A stretch of DNA of 64,000 nucleotides from Pinus tabuliformis (taxonomy: Eukaryota; Streptophyta; Pinopsida; Pinales; Pinaceae): contig CM062819.1 in NCBI GenBank assembly GCA_031772625.1, forward strand, positions 1,231,229,070 to 1,231,293,069. The letters run 5' to 3'. Within the stretch, counting starts at the first letter, position 1, and the number at the start of each line of letters is the position of its first letter. Below, one piece after another: positions 23,496-34,973 of this stretch. The notes under the pieces are model-generated. The model saw nothing but the letters and a program-made list of their open reading frames with translations, ran no database searches and was not told where the DNA came from. Position numbers and translations under genes: made by a program.

Positions 23496-23600
23496 CCTGC
23501 AGCTGGTAACGGATCCACACCAGCATCAACAAATGCAAGAACAAACCTCCATCCTCGGCTCACACAATGGAATTGCCTCCATAAATGCTCCAGTACACAA
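23496..23600 (-). pseudogene. Second exon-like fragment, family unknown
   Basis: The minus strand encodes RGWRFVLAFVDAGVDPLPAA and then CAGG|GTAAGC, a strong donor site. It lies in the same strand as the fragment at 23131-23270 and about 370 bp upstream of it, so both may belong to one gene. A stop lies upstream near 23605. The protein was not identified. Confidence 0.35.
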
Positions 23601-24794
23601 ACTCGTTATCCAGAAGCAGCTCAATGATAAGCACTGTCAGTCCAACTTTAGTCGATTTCACAGACTTGGCATCATTCCAGCACATTCCAGCTTTGTATTG
23701 CTCTAATTATTAGAGTGACTGATTGATCCTTCACATCCATATCTGGATTCTCCCTTCTATCATATTAGGGTTGGATCAGCATCAGATCCATCATTCCCTT
23801 GGCTCAAATCATCCTTAGAAATAAGCCCACCATCATTCAGTTGGAAGATCAATCTTCAGGCATGTTACAGAAATGCCAGATTCTACAGTGCACATGGAGT
23901 CATGAGTGGAGCGTCATCATTTTGGAGGCGCCGTTGCCTGTACACATCAATGGCAGATCTAGCAGCCCTTTCTTAACGTGGGGCTTCCTCCCAGTGATGT
24001 ATCTCATATGGAGCAGATATTCATGTAACGATACAGATCTGAAGAAGCAAGATTGTCATAATAGACTGGAAAACCAGATAATGCTTTCTGTCCCATTCAT
24101 CATCTGACAGTGCAGAAGTTGGTGTGACGTTCAATTCAGCTGAGCATTTGTTCAATTTGAACCTCATAAAAATTCAATGTTTCAATGGTGTTTTTCCACC
24201 TGGAATTTACAAGAATAGCCCACCAGCCTTCACGTGTGTGTCACATTTCAAGATGCAAGCAAGCAAGTGGATTGTAACCCGCCCATGAGCACAGGTTGAA
24301 AGAATATTCAAGTAAATTGTAAAAGGGAGCCAAGCGCATGCAATTGATGGTGTAGGGAAACATAAAGACTATCCTTTCATTAAAAAAAATGGCTAATCTT
24401 CGAAGCTAATTATCAAAGTTTGCATTTGAAAAACTTTCAAAAGTCAAATGTATGATAGTTTTTTCAAAAGTTCAGCCTAATTATCGTGAAGTATGGAGAT
24501 TGGTGGACTTTTCATTGTATTTGGGCCAATGTTGCAAACATTGGCATCAAGATAAAATCGGCCAGGGTCCGCAAAAAGAAAAAATAGTAAAAATCAGCAA
24601 AACATTGGCAAAATTAAGAAAATACAAAAATTCTTTTTCTTTTCAATTATTTTAGCCACTAAAGCATCCAAAACATAAAAGAAATGCATTGACACATAAA
24701 TATGAAATAAAAACAAAAAATATAATAAATGTATCTCATATCATGAGTCATATAAAATGAAATGAACCACTAAGTTCTAACTTCTAACTTCTAA
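23601..24794. other. No recognisable gene
   Basis: Balanced-composition sequence to about 24300 that may continue the gene fragment, then A/T-rich sequence. At 24525 CAATGTTGCAAACATTGG resembles a hAT terminal repeat and could be the 3' end of hAT element 2. I could not find its partner at the other end. TTCTAACTTCTAACTTCTAAC at 24776-24796 is a short simple repeat. Confidence 0.35.
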
Positions 24795-26591
24795 CTAATC
24801 ATTTCCTTTGCCCCTTTTGTGAGAAAATGTAATGGCTTTTTCTTTTGATAAAGGAGGCCCTTGGGCTGGAATTGAACTCTGATGTTCCCGAGAAGAACTA
24901 GGAGGTAGACTACGTCCTCTACTGGACACCATGGTAGGTGGTGTCACCTCCTCCTCTTGTTGTTCCTCCTCTACCTCTCCCCTACAGCTGCTACCTCCTC
25001 CACTGCCGCCTCCTCTTAACCACTTAGGGGCCGATTCCATGACAGGGTTCTGAGCCTCAACCCTCCATGTAGCAGTGGTGTCAATCCCATCCCATGGCAT
25101 GGCCTCCACTTCAAGTGTCTTCTGAAGTTGTCTCACTCACAATCGGAGATTGTAGTAGATGTAGAACATGTTGTTAAGGCGTTGGGACTCCAACTTGTAT
25201 GAGGGTCATGACTCATAAGTTATAAATTAATAATTATAAAAATAATAAATTATAATTTTGAATGAATTCAAAAAAATAATTTGAAAATTTTTAACATGTT
25301 GTGCTTCTTGGTGTGTAGTTTTTCATATATGCTCCAATTGTGCTCACATCCGAAGGAGCTTCATGTTAGGTTGAGCACTCAAATGCCATGACTTTGGAGA
25401 TTGGGCACTCTGCAGACTGCCACCATAGCTTCTACACCACACATCCACAACAAATAAGAGAAACATAAGAAAAAAATTGAAATTTGAAAGTTGAATCAAA
25501 GTATGAAGAGACAATGAAATTTGAGTAAAACTAAAGCTTACCTGGCATTTTGGTCTTCCTATCTTGGATAGACATGTCAAAGCTAAATGCGCCACCTGCC
25601 ATCCTATATATCTCCATTTCTTTAGAAATTTTCGCACGTTCTGCTAGAGATAACACCATCTTTTGAACATAAGTAAAGAATCCATCCATGATTTCAACAT
25701 GAAATGCAAAACCAGAGGAGTAAGAAAATGTGGGGTTCAGGGAGATCCCTATAGCATGAATGGGACGATGGAGTGTATTGTTCCATCGCTCATCAATCAC
25801 TCCCCGTATCAGTTGTTGTTTCTCAAACCCTTCATCCCCCTTATCCTCATAATAGCTACGAATGGATTCTTAGGCCCTATCCATGGCCTCATACAAGTAG
25901 CCCGTTGTAGGTTTGTCTCCATCAACTAATCGAAAAACCTTCACTAAAGGTTCAATAATGGCACTTCCTGCACTCCTGCCCAAAAGCTTTCCTGGTATGA
26001 AACTAGCCCGCATATGGCCTCTCCCTCTGCTTTGTGGCTAAATGATAAAGCACACTACTCCTCCAAAAGAAACATTTGCTTCACATCCCACATAGAATTC
26101 AAGAGAGACTGAAGAGATATGAAGCTAGTGGAAAATCGTGTAATAGCAGGGAGCAGCAACTCCTTGTTATTAGTGAATCTTCTCATCACATGAAGCACAT
26201 ATGCATGATTATATATAAATTTTGTTATGATATTTGATGATTCAACAATATCCCTGACATGAGGAATTGTTCCTATGTCCTCTAACATCAAGGCAATATA
26301 GTGTGCAACACATGGTGTCAAAAACAAGTTAGGATGCCTCTCCATAAGCATCCTACCAGCAACAACATAATTTGTAGCATTCTCTATTATGACCTGGACA
26401 ACATGTTGTGGACCTAACTCTTGAATGAACACGTCTAACAAATCACATAATAACCGTGTATCTTTGATATGAGCAAATGCATCAACAAATTTTATATTTG
26501 TTGTCCCCTTGGGACAATTAACCAAGAAGTTAATGAGGGTTCTACCATTTAGATGATTCCAACCATCTAACATCACAATGCATCTTGTGTG
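24795..26591 (-). pseudogene. hAT transposase 2, C-terminal part (DUF659 to hAT dimerisation)
   Basis: Read from 26591 down: DUF659/RNase-H-like region (CIVMLDGWN, RTLINFLVNC, NATNYVVAGRMLMERHPNLF, CVAHYIALMLEDIG), then IIDERWNNTLHRPIHAIG, then the dimerisation motif SSFGCEHNWS at 25331-25360, and a tail matching the NNMFYIYYNLRL element. Defects include a TGA at 25361-25363 just before SSFGC, another two codon groups further on, and a TGA (probably from CGA) at 25137-25139. The frame continues at 34974, across a copia insertion. This enzyme would have cut and pasted hAT DNA; it is now inactive. Confidence 0.85.
26587..26591. repeat. Target site duplication GTGTG (left) of copia element 2
   Basis: GTGTG here and at 34969-34973 flank the element. 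Removing the element and one copy joins the two hAT halves in frame (SWEHT to RCIVML). Confidence 0.95.
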
Positions 26592-27678
26592 TGAAGAAAT
26601 TTCAACCCCCATTCTGGTTATCAGTTTTCCTTATCACTCTATGCATTTAGTTTTAAATCCAAGCATGATAGAAAATTCTAAATTCTGGAAATGACAATAT
26701 TTTCGAAAACACAAATTTAGAGATTTCACAATTGCTGAAATTGCAGAAATAAAACACAGCAAAATTATGACAACCACACACAGAAAATAATATAATGATT
26801 TTTGGTCATGTGACCCTGGAAAAACCCCCTACAACTCTTGGGGAAAACCAGTTTGAGAGCTCTTCTTTATTGCTGAAAATGCTTTTACAGAGAAACTGAA
26901 ATACATAGTAAAAATTCCAGCAACAACAAATTACAACTTATCTCGATTTCCATGCTTGAACCCCACCTCAAAAATCGTGCCAATCAACAAACAGCCAAAA
27001 CAGAAATTTTTCCAACAATAAAACAACATTAAATGATGTACGACCTGCCTCGAAAATCATGCCTGAAACCTGTTGTACGGACCGTGTGGATTTTTACAGT
27101 ACGGTTGCCTCAAAATTCATGCCCTCGCTATTGTCCCTCTTCCTCGATTTCTATGTCTTTCTCCTACTGTACGTTTTTTCCTTGGGATGCGTGCCAATAA
27201 ATGTTGCTGCCCAGATTTGTTGAAATGTCTTCTTGCTACTCTCCTTTACTTCCTCGCTACTCAGAAATTTTCTCCTTGCTCTCTCTTCTCTTTTTCTCAA
27301 ATGTTCATGAAAGAATGAGATGATCTTTTTCTCTTAAGTCCTTTTACTCTCTAAATGACCTTTTGGGTTACCCTAAGATCTAATGGCCGAGATTCATTTA
27401 GATATAGGGATGAGAATAAATGTGAATTTAATTCTCACTTTCTATTTTTTAACTCACCCACTTAAATAAAGACCCACTTAGTCTTTTATTTCCATAGTCA
27501 CTTTTTCACTTTCTAATTCTTCATTGACTTTAATAAAGTCACCTTTAAATTAGAATGTAACTTTACCACTTATAAAGTCACTTTAGGAGAAAAGTAAAAA
27601 TAAATTTGGACACTTTTCTCTAGGCCAAAGACCAAAGCCTTAGGGAACCACTTGTCCTTTGGTACCCAAATTTTAACA
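26592..27678 (-). repeat. 3' LTR of copia element 2 (1,087 bp)
   Basis: Begins TGAAGAAATTTC and ends ATTTTAACA. It matches 33869-34968 along its length with scattered substitutions and small gaps, for example near 27450-27590. Read on the minus strand, words such as ACCCTGGAAAAA and GAGAGCTCTTCTTTATT lie in the U5/R part. Confidence 0.95.
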
Positions 27679-27692
27679 CTCCCTCTTACCGA
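27679..27692 (-). other. Polypurine tract of copia element 2
   Basis: The minus strand reads GGTAAGAGGGAG immediately before the LTR. It matches the tract of copia element 1 closely, suggesting related lineages. Confidence 0.8.
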
Positions 27693-28673
27693 GGAAAGTG
27701 TTCCTCACCACTCCCATCTTGTCTCTGAAGTAGACATGCTTTCCCTGTGGTAAGGATTTGGTGAAAATGTCTGCTACCTGCTCATTTGTGGAAATGTACT
27801 CAAGCTTGACAGCTCCCTTTTGGACATAGTCTCTAATGAAGTGATATTTGATCTCAATATGCTTTGACCTGTCATGAAAAACTAGATTCTTCGTGAGTTT
27901 TATGCAACTCTGATTATCACAGTAAATTACTGAAGGTCTCAATGCCGGACCAAATAGACCAAACAACATCTTACAAAGCCATATAACCTCACAACTAGCC
28001 AAACTAATGGCCATATACTCTGCCTCAGCTGAGCTCAATGCAACTGACTATTGTTTCCAGCTTATCCATGACACAATTGCCGAACCCAACCCAAAACAGC
28101 ACCTGGAAGTACTCTTCCTATTTGAAGCATAACCTGCCCAATCTGAATCTGTGTACCCTGCCAATCTCACTCCATCACCCTGTCTATAATCCAGACCAAA
28201 ATCCACAGTCCCCTGCAAGTAACGAAGAATGTGTTTTGCAGCCACCCAGTGCACTCTCCTAGGCTCACACATGAACTGACTCATAGTGTTAACTGCAAAA
28301 CATATATCTGGTCGAGTCTTGACCAAATACATCAATTTACCAATCAGCTTTCTATATAGAGTAGGATCCACCAACTCGGAATTAGAAGCGTGAAGCTTTT
28401 TCCGGTTAGTGATCATAGGTGTAGACATGGGTTTGCAGTCCTCCATGTGAAATCTGCTAAGAATATCCACAATGTACTTCCCTTGTCCCAGGAAGAAATG
28501 CCCCTCCTCCTGCCACACCTCCAATCCCAGAAAATAATGCATCAAGCCGATATCCTTCATCTTAAACTCTGAAGCAAGATCTCTTTTACAGCCCTCAATG
28601 AGTCTCTTTGCACCAGTCATGATCAAGTCATCAACATACAAAACCAAAATGAGAGGCTCCTCACCCACCACAA

Positions 28674-29813
28674 TGAAGTATAGGTTCCGATCAGCCTCAA
28701 CTCTTTGTGAAACCCAACTGCTGCAAGTATGTATCAATCCTCGAGTACCAAGCTTTAGGAGCTTGCTTTAGGCCATGGAGTGCCTTTTTCAATCTGCATA
28801 CATGGGACTCCTTCCCATGCACCTCAAAGCCCTGCGGCTACTCAATATAAACCTCCTCCTGAATGAAGCCATTGAGAAATGCGGTCTTCACATCCATTTG
28901 GTCGATCTTCCAACCCATCTCTGCTGCAATCGATATAATGGAGCGAATAGATGTATACCGAGCTACGAGAGCGAACCCTGAAGGTCTCCTCATAGTTAAC
29001 TCCCTCTACCTGTGAGAACCCTCTCGCCACAAATCGAGCCTTGAACTTCTCGATGCTGCCATCTGCAGCATGCTTTATCTTGTAGAGCCATCTGGAAGTA
29101 ACAATTGATTTACCTTCAGGCCTCGGCACTACCTCCCAAACATCGTTCTTCATAATAGAAGAATACTCCTCCATTATGGCCTCTCTCCAGACCTGTTGTC
29201 TAGCTGCCTCCTCATAACTAGAAGACTCGAAGTCGACAATGCTTGTTACCAATGCCATGTAACTACAGAATCGCTCAGGTGGTTTACTCTCTCTAACCTG
29301 TCTCTTTGGCCCAGCAACTGATGTGGCCTCGCGCAAGGTATCTTGAAGCCACTTGGGCTTCCTCTTCCCTGAGCATACTTCTCCCACCGGAGTGAAAGAA
29401 TCCTCATCATCATCAGAAGCCTGAACTCCTGAAGGCCTGCCAACTGACCTCATGCCTGAATCTGTGCCTGTAGATGCTGAAGTATCGTGCGAACTATCCA
29501 TTAGTGGACTACCCTGTGAACTGCTTTAAGGACTGCCCCTGCATGCTGCCCGAAGAACCACCCACCTGACTCTGAGAGCCACTGCTCACTAATGGACCTG
29601 ACATTGTAATCAATGTACCTCCTGATCCCTGACCACTGGATCCTTGTGACTGACTTAGTTACTCCTGAGGGTCCAGTGACTCTCGATACTCTAACTCCCG
29701 TGACCTCTTGAAAGCTCTCTCCTCCTCGAACTTCACATCCCGCCTGACAACCACTTTCCTCTGCGCAGGAATATAAATTCGATAAGCTTTCGAGGTCTCG
29801 CTATAACCCACAA
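28674..29813. repeat. 1,140-bp tandem duplication in pol, unit A
   Basis: Same as 29814-30953 with 26 substitutions by my line-by-line count (about 2.3 percent), mostly C/T or G/A. The ends share CCACAA, so the duplication probably arose at a 6-bp microhomology. Confidence 0.95.
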
Positions 29814-30953
29814 TGAAGTATAGGTTCGGATCAGCCTCAACTCTTTGTGAAACCCAACTGCTGCAAGTATGCATCAATCCTCGAGTACCAAGCTCTAGGA
29901 GCTTGCTTTAGGCCATGGAGTGCCTTTTTCAATCTGCATACATGGGACTCCTTCCCATGCACCTCAAAGCCCTGCAGCTACTCAATATAAACCTCCTCCT
30001 GAATGAAGCCATTGAGAAATGCGGTCTTCACATCCATTTGGTCGATCTTCCAACCCATCTCTGCTGCAATCAATATAATGGAGCGAATAGACGTATACCG
30101 AGCTACGAGAGCGAACCCTGAAGGTCTCCTCATAGTTAACTCCCTCTACCCATGAGAACCCTCTCGCCACAAATTGAGCCTTGAACTTCTCGATGCTGCC
30201 ATCTGCAGCATGCTTTATCTTGTAGAGCCATCTAGAAGTAACAATTGATTTACCTTCAGGCCTCGGCACTACCTCCCAAACATCGTTCTTCGTAATAGAA
30301 GAATACTCCTCCATTATGGCCTCTCTCCAGACCTGTTGTCTAGCTGCCTCCTCATAACTAGAAGGCTCGGAGTCAACAATGCTTGTTACCAATGCCATGT
30401 AACTACAGAATCGCTCAGGTGGTTTACTCTCTCTAACCTGTCTCTTTGGCCCAGCAACTGATGTGGCCTCGCGCAAGGTATCTTGAAGCCACTTGGGCTT
30501 CCTCTTCCCTGAGCATACTTCTCCCACCAGAGTGAAAGAATCCTCATCATCATCAAAAGCCTGAACTCCTGAAGGCCTGCCAACTAACCTCATGCCTGAA
30601 TCTGTGCCTGTATATGTTGAAGTACCGTGCGAACTATCCATTAGTGGACTACCCTGTGAACTACTTTAAGGACTGCCCCTGCATGCTGCCCGAAGAACCA
30701 CCCACCTGACTCTGAGAGCCACTGCTCACTAATGGACCTGACATTGTAATCAATGTACCTCCTGATCCCTGACCATTGGATCCCTGTGACTGACTTAGTT
30801 ACTCCTGAGGGTCCAGTGACTCTCGATACTCTAACACCCGTGACCTCCTGAAAGCTCTCTCCTCCTCGAACTTCACATCCCGCCTAACAACCACTTTCCT
30901 CTGCGCAGGAATATAAATTCGATAAGCTTTCGAGGTCTCGCTATAACCCACAA
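29814..30953. repeat. 1,140-bp tandem duplication in pol, unit B
   Basis: The right-hand unit. It continues into unique integrase sequence at 30954 (AGATGCCC), so it keeps the original integrase side while unit A keeps the original RT side. Confidence 0.95.
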
Positions 30954-32358
30954 AGATGCCCTTGTCTGCAGTGGGCTCTAGCTTGGTCCTATTCTCCTTC
31001 AGGACATAGGAATATGTAAGGCACCCAAAGATACGAAAGTGCCCAACATCAAGCTTCTTCCCAGAAAAAGCCTCCTCCAGAGTCACATTCCCCAAGGCAC
31101 GATGTTGACTCCTGTTCTGCAAGTACACAGCAGTGTTGGATGCCTCTGCCCACAAAAATAAAGGTAACCCATGATCATGAAGCATGGCTTTGGCAGCCCC
31201 TACAATGGATTTGTTCTTCCTCTCCGCAACCCCATTCTGCTAGGGGTTGTAAGGAATTGTGAACTCCCTCATAATGCCTGTCTCAGCACAAAAATCAACA
31301 AACTCACCAAGGGTATACTCCCCTCCATTGTCCGACCTGAGGACCTTGATCTTCCTACCTGTCTAGGTCCCAACAAGAGCTTTGAACTCTTGAAACCACT
31401 TGAAGACCTCACTCTTGGTCTTCAAGAAATAAATCCAGGTGTTCCTGGAGTGGTCATCAATGAATAAAACCTAGTACTCATAGCCACTCAAGGATACATG
31501 AGACATCCGACCACTCACATCGGTACGAATCAAGTCAAGGATCCTAGTCGCTCTGTTGTCACTGCTGGGAAAAGGGGATCTGGCAAACTTCCCCATAGCA
31601 CATCCTCTGCATATATCAAGGTGATCAGAACTGAAATCTGGCACACCAGTGGTGATCTCCCGCAATGTACTCAAGGCCCCATGATACATGTGCCCCATCT
31701 TGCGGTGCCAAATCTCACACAACTCTGAACTGCTAGATCTATTTTCGGTCCTGTCTCGGATGCTGCTACTCAATGCCATCAGGGGCTGGAATGAGAACTT
31801 GTACACCTTGGCATGGTGCACACCAATCACTCTAGCTGAAGAAGTTGGAGTTTCCCTAGGATATATAAGCACTTGCCCTCTGCTGAACAACATATCATAC
31901 CCTCTATCCTCAAGTGTTGAGACGGATATCAGGTTCTTCTTCATCCCAGGCACATATAGAACATCTGACACTTTCAAGGGAGGTTTGGGTCCCCTATCAA
32001 ATGTCAATGTCCACACACCGACTGCTCTAACCATGTTGTCATCACCAAGTACTACCTCCATATCAGTATCATCCTCTGAAAGCTCTGAGAAGTACTCTCT
32101 GACTCCTGTCATGTGGCGGGAAGCGCCACTGTCAACATACCAAATGCTAGAAGATGCTCTGCTAGTAGCGGGGAGTGCACACTCCCTCTGAACCTATATG
32201 GCAGGTGATCCTGCACTAGTGCCCTCACAAGCTATGAACCCAAACTCTCGATCAAAGCTCTTTATCTACACAGAAGCTGCTATGGGTTTGTCTCTCCCTT
32301 TCTTGTTCTTCTTCTTCGAACACACAATAGCATAGTGTCCCAACTTTTGACAATTCCA

Positions 32359-32361
32359 TCA
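32359..32361 (-). other. Stop codon at first Cys of the gag zinc knuckle
   Basis: The minus frame reads WNCQKLGHYAIVC. The codon two before WNC, where a CX2C knuckle needs Cys, is TGA. One base change from TGT or TGC explains it. It removes the zinc-binding site and truncates the protein. Confidence 0.75.
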
Positions 32362-32486
32362 TTTGACTTTGGAATAGTCATTCTCCTTGTTCTGCTGCTT
32401 GCCTTCACCTTTCCCTTTGCCTCCATTGTTAGAAGTTTGCTTCTTTGCTCTGCCCTTCTTGCCTCTTGCTAACAATGCCACATTGT

Positions 32487-33117
32487 TGTTAGAAAATTAT
32501 ATATTACGGAGCAATGGAACACATAAAATATTGCAGAAATATAAACACAGAAAACGCACAAAACAAGAGAGACACAGATATACGTGGTTCACCCAATTTG
32601 GGCTACGTCCACCCCGAACAGCCAGTCCTTCCTTTCTATTATCCAGCAAAATGAAGAGACACAACCTACAGCAAATCCGCTGTAATATCCTCTGTATTCT
32701 CTCACAGTCTCACCTCTCTGTTTCTCGCTCACAGAATACACATCTATTTCACAGCCTCAAATACAATACCCTCATACAAAGAGAGGGGTTGCCTTCTAGG
32801 GCAAAAAACCCTAAACTAAACATAAGTTCTATCGTCAGATCATCCGCCTAATGAACGGCCCAGATTGACTAGAAATTACTATACTTTTACAAGGCAATTT
32901 TACATTTGTTTTTAGCTTTGGGGGCGTTGCCCCCGAGCCCCCACCGGGGGACCGCTGGCCCCCAGACCCCCCAGCCGAGGGGGATCAACCCCCCCGGACC
33001 CCCGCGAGGGGGACAAGTCCCCCCTGCACCCCCCCGCGTGGAGGGGTGTACAAACTTCCTGGGGTATACATCCGGCTGAAACAAAGACCTCTGAACAATC
33101 ATGCTCCACACACAACA
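32487..33117. mobile_element. Solo LTR (631 bp) inside copia gag
   Basis: Flanked by a perfect 5-bp duplication ATTGT (32482-32486 and 33118-33122). It starts TGTTAG and ends ACAACA. Removing it restores the gag frame from EEDDN to VALLARGKK. It holds TACGTGGTTCACCC, a phrase common in plant LTRs, and a very G/C-rich block at 32920-33050. No primer site or coding region is present, so it is what remains after recombination between two LTRs. Orientation is not certain. Confidence 0.9.
32920..33050 (-). repeat. G-run cluster in the solo LTR
   Basis: The minus strand has many runs of three to seven G, including GGGGGG and GGGGG groups spaced by short loops, over 130 bases. Runs are arranged in imperfect units of about 20-25 bases. 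This composition is unlike anything else in the window and could fold into G-quadruplexes. Confidence 0.8.
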
Positions 33118-33122
33118 ATTGT

Positions 33123-33732
33123 CATCCTCCTCCACCTGTTTGGCTGCCCCAAGATGGTTCTTTTTTATCTCATTCTGAATGCAATCATCCCACAACCTCT
33201 CCCAATCGGGAAGGTTTTCTCGTGCAACAATGCCATCCACAAAATTCTCCCAAGTCTTGAGAAGACCATTCAAAGCAATCCTCACCAACTCAGTGGGTGC
33301 AATGATCTCACCTATAGCTGCCAACTCATCTCTCACTGAAGTGATCTTTGTGAGGTATGTTGTAGCATTGTTAGTCTTAGCCATTTTAATGGCCTTCAGT
33401 TTCTCCTTTAAGACCATTTTTTTGTTTTCATTTGAGCTCTAGTAAACACTGGTCAACGCTGTCCACATCTCATGTGCACAAGTCTTTCCTCTCACATGAG
33501 GAATGACATGATCTTTGATTCCTTCCAGAATCAATTTTTTTGCCTTCGCATTCTTTTTGTTAAACTCTGCCAACTGTACAGAAGCAGCAGGTACTACTAC
33601 TAGGTTCTGTGTGGTATTTATCATAATGCCTCAGACTTCTACTTCCTCAAAGATGCTCTGGATTCTCTCCTTCCATGCATTATAGTTGCTCTGCCCATCC
33701 AACCTGTCTTCAACTCTCAAACCCAAAGACAT
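33123..33732 (-). pseudogene. gag: Copia gag (UBN2 type), broken
   Basis: Starts with ATG at 33730-33732 (MSLGLRVEDRLDG, then NYNAWKERI). The gag core follows (KKLILEGIKDHVIPHVRG, VRDELAAIGE, IALNGLLKTWENFVDG). Stops occur before GIMINTT and after ALTSVY. The C-terminal part is separated by the solo LTR. In copia elements gag forms the particle shell and binds RNA. Confidence 0.85.
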
Positions 33733-33856
33733 GTTTCACTATCCTACCAAACTGAAATTTTCAAATCTGTGGTAAAGGTTTCTGTTCTCTGTGTAAAAAT
33801 CAGCGTGCTGTAATTTTCACTTTGTTGTCCCAAACTGCACTTTTCAGCAAATCAAA

Positions 33857-33868
33857 GCTCTGATACCG
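33857..33868 (-). other. Primer binding site of copia element 2
   Basis: The minus strand reads CGGTATCAGAGC, the initiator-Met site with its first base changed from T to C. It abuts the 5' LTR at 33869. Confidence 0.85.
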
Positions 33869-34968
33869 TGAAGAAATTTCAACCCCCACTCCGGTTATCA
33901 GTTTTCCTTATCACTCCATGCATTTAGTTTTAAATCCAAGCATGATAAAAAAATTCTAAATTCTGGAAATGACCATATTTTCTAAAAACACAAATTTAGA
34001 GATTTCACAACTGTTGAAATTGCATAAATAAAACACAGCGAAATTATGACAGCCACACACAAAAAATAACACAATGATTTTTTGTCAATGTGACCCTGGA
34101 AAAACTCCTTACAACTCTTGGGGAAAACCAGTTTGAGAGCTCTTTTTTATTTTTGAAAATGCTTTTACAGAGAAACTGAAATACATAATAAAAATTCCAA
34201 CAACCACAAATTACAACTTATCTCGATTTATGTGCTTGAACTCCACCTCGAAAATCATGCCAATCAGCAAATAGCCAAAACAAAAAAATTTCCAGCAATA
34301 AAACAGCATTAAACATATGGCCTGCCTCAAAATTCGTGCCCAAAACCTGTTGTACGAACCGTATGGATTTCAGCAATATGACTGCCTCGAAAATTGTGCC
34401 CAAATCTAACTCGAAATTTATGCCCTTTCTGTTGTCCCTCTTCCTCGATTTCAGTGCCTTTCTCCTAATGTACGGTTTTTGCCTTGGGATGCATGCCAAT
34501 AAATGTTGCCACCCAGATTTGCTGAAATGTCTTCTTGCTACTCTCCTTCACTTCCTCATTGCTCAGAAATTTTCTCCTTGCCCTCTCCTCTTTCTCTCAA
34601 ATATTCATGAAAAAATGAATTGATATTTTTCTCTTCTTTTCTCCTTTTACTCTCTAAATGACCTTTTGGGTTACCCTAAGATCTAATGGTTGAGATTCAT
34701 TTAGATCTAGGGATGAGAATAAATGTGGATTTAATTCTCACTTTCTGTTTTTTAACTCACCCACTTTCTAATTCTTCATTGACTTTAATAGTCACCTTTA
34801 AATTAGAATGTAACTTTACCACTTATAAAGTCACTTTTAAATTAAATTGATTTTACCACTTATAAAGTCATTTTAGGAGAAAAGTACAAATAAAGTTGGA
34901 CACTTTTCTCTAGGCCAAAGATCAAAGCCTTAAGGAACCACTTGTCCTCTGGTACCCAAATTTTAACA
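33869..34968 (-). repeat. 5' LTR of copia element 2 (1,100 bp)
   Basis: Begins TGAAGAAATTTC and ends ATTTTAACA, followed by GTGTG at 34969-34973. It pairs with 26592-27678. Confidence 0.95.
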
Positions 34969-34973
34969 GTGTG
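34969..34973. repeat. Target site duplication GTGTG (right) of copia element 2
   Basis: Pairs with 26587-26591. Confidence 0.95.

Larger units (their letters stand above)
27693..32480 (-). pseudogene. pol: Copia pol polyprotein (protease, integrase, RT, RNase H), broken
   Basis: Minus-strand order: zinc knuckle region near 32350; protease DSGASRHMTG at about 32110-32140; integrase zinc motif (WHRKMGH, CRGCAMGKF) near 31600-31700; integrase core with RSDNGGEY near 31330; RT entry (VVPRPEGKSIVTSRWLYKIK) present twice; RT active site LYVDDLIMTG near 28620; and RNase H ending with NEQVADIFTKSLPQG near 27770. Premature stops are visible, for example after SGYEY at 31471 and after SLDPQE at 30799. 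A frameshift sits in RT after NYEETF. The tandem duplication at 28674-30953 repeats the integrase-RT junction. Confidence 0.9.
26592..34968 (-). mobile_element. Ty1/copia element 2, 8.4 kb, nested in a hAT transposase
   Basis: A complete structure on the minus strand: 5' LTR 33869-34968, primer site, gag, protease, integrase, RT, RNase H, polypurine tract, 3' LTR 26592-27678, with a 5-bp duplication GTGTG. All coding parts are broken by stops, frameshifts, a 1,140-bp tandem duplication in pol and a 631-bp solo LTR in gag. In the first 230 bases the two LTRs differ at roughly 8 percent by my count, so the insertion is old. Confidence 0.95.

Noticed and set aside
24525..24545. CAATGTTGCAAACATTGG as the terminal repeat of hAT element 2
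   Set aside because: No partner end or 8-bp duplication could be found on the far side near 35.6-36.1 kb, so it is mentioned only as possible.
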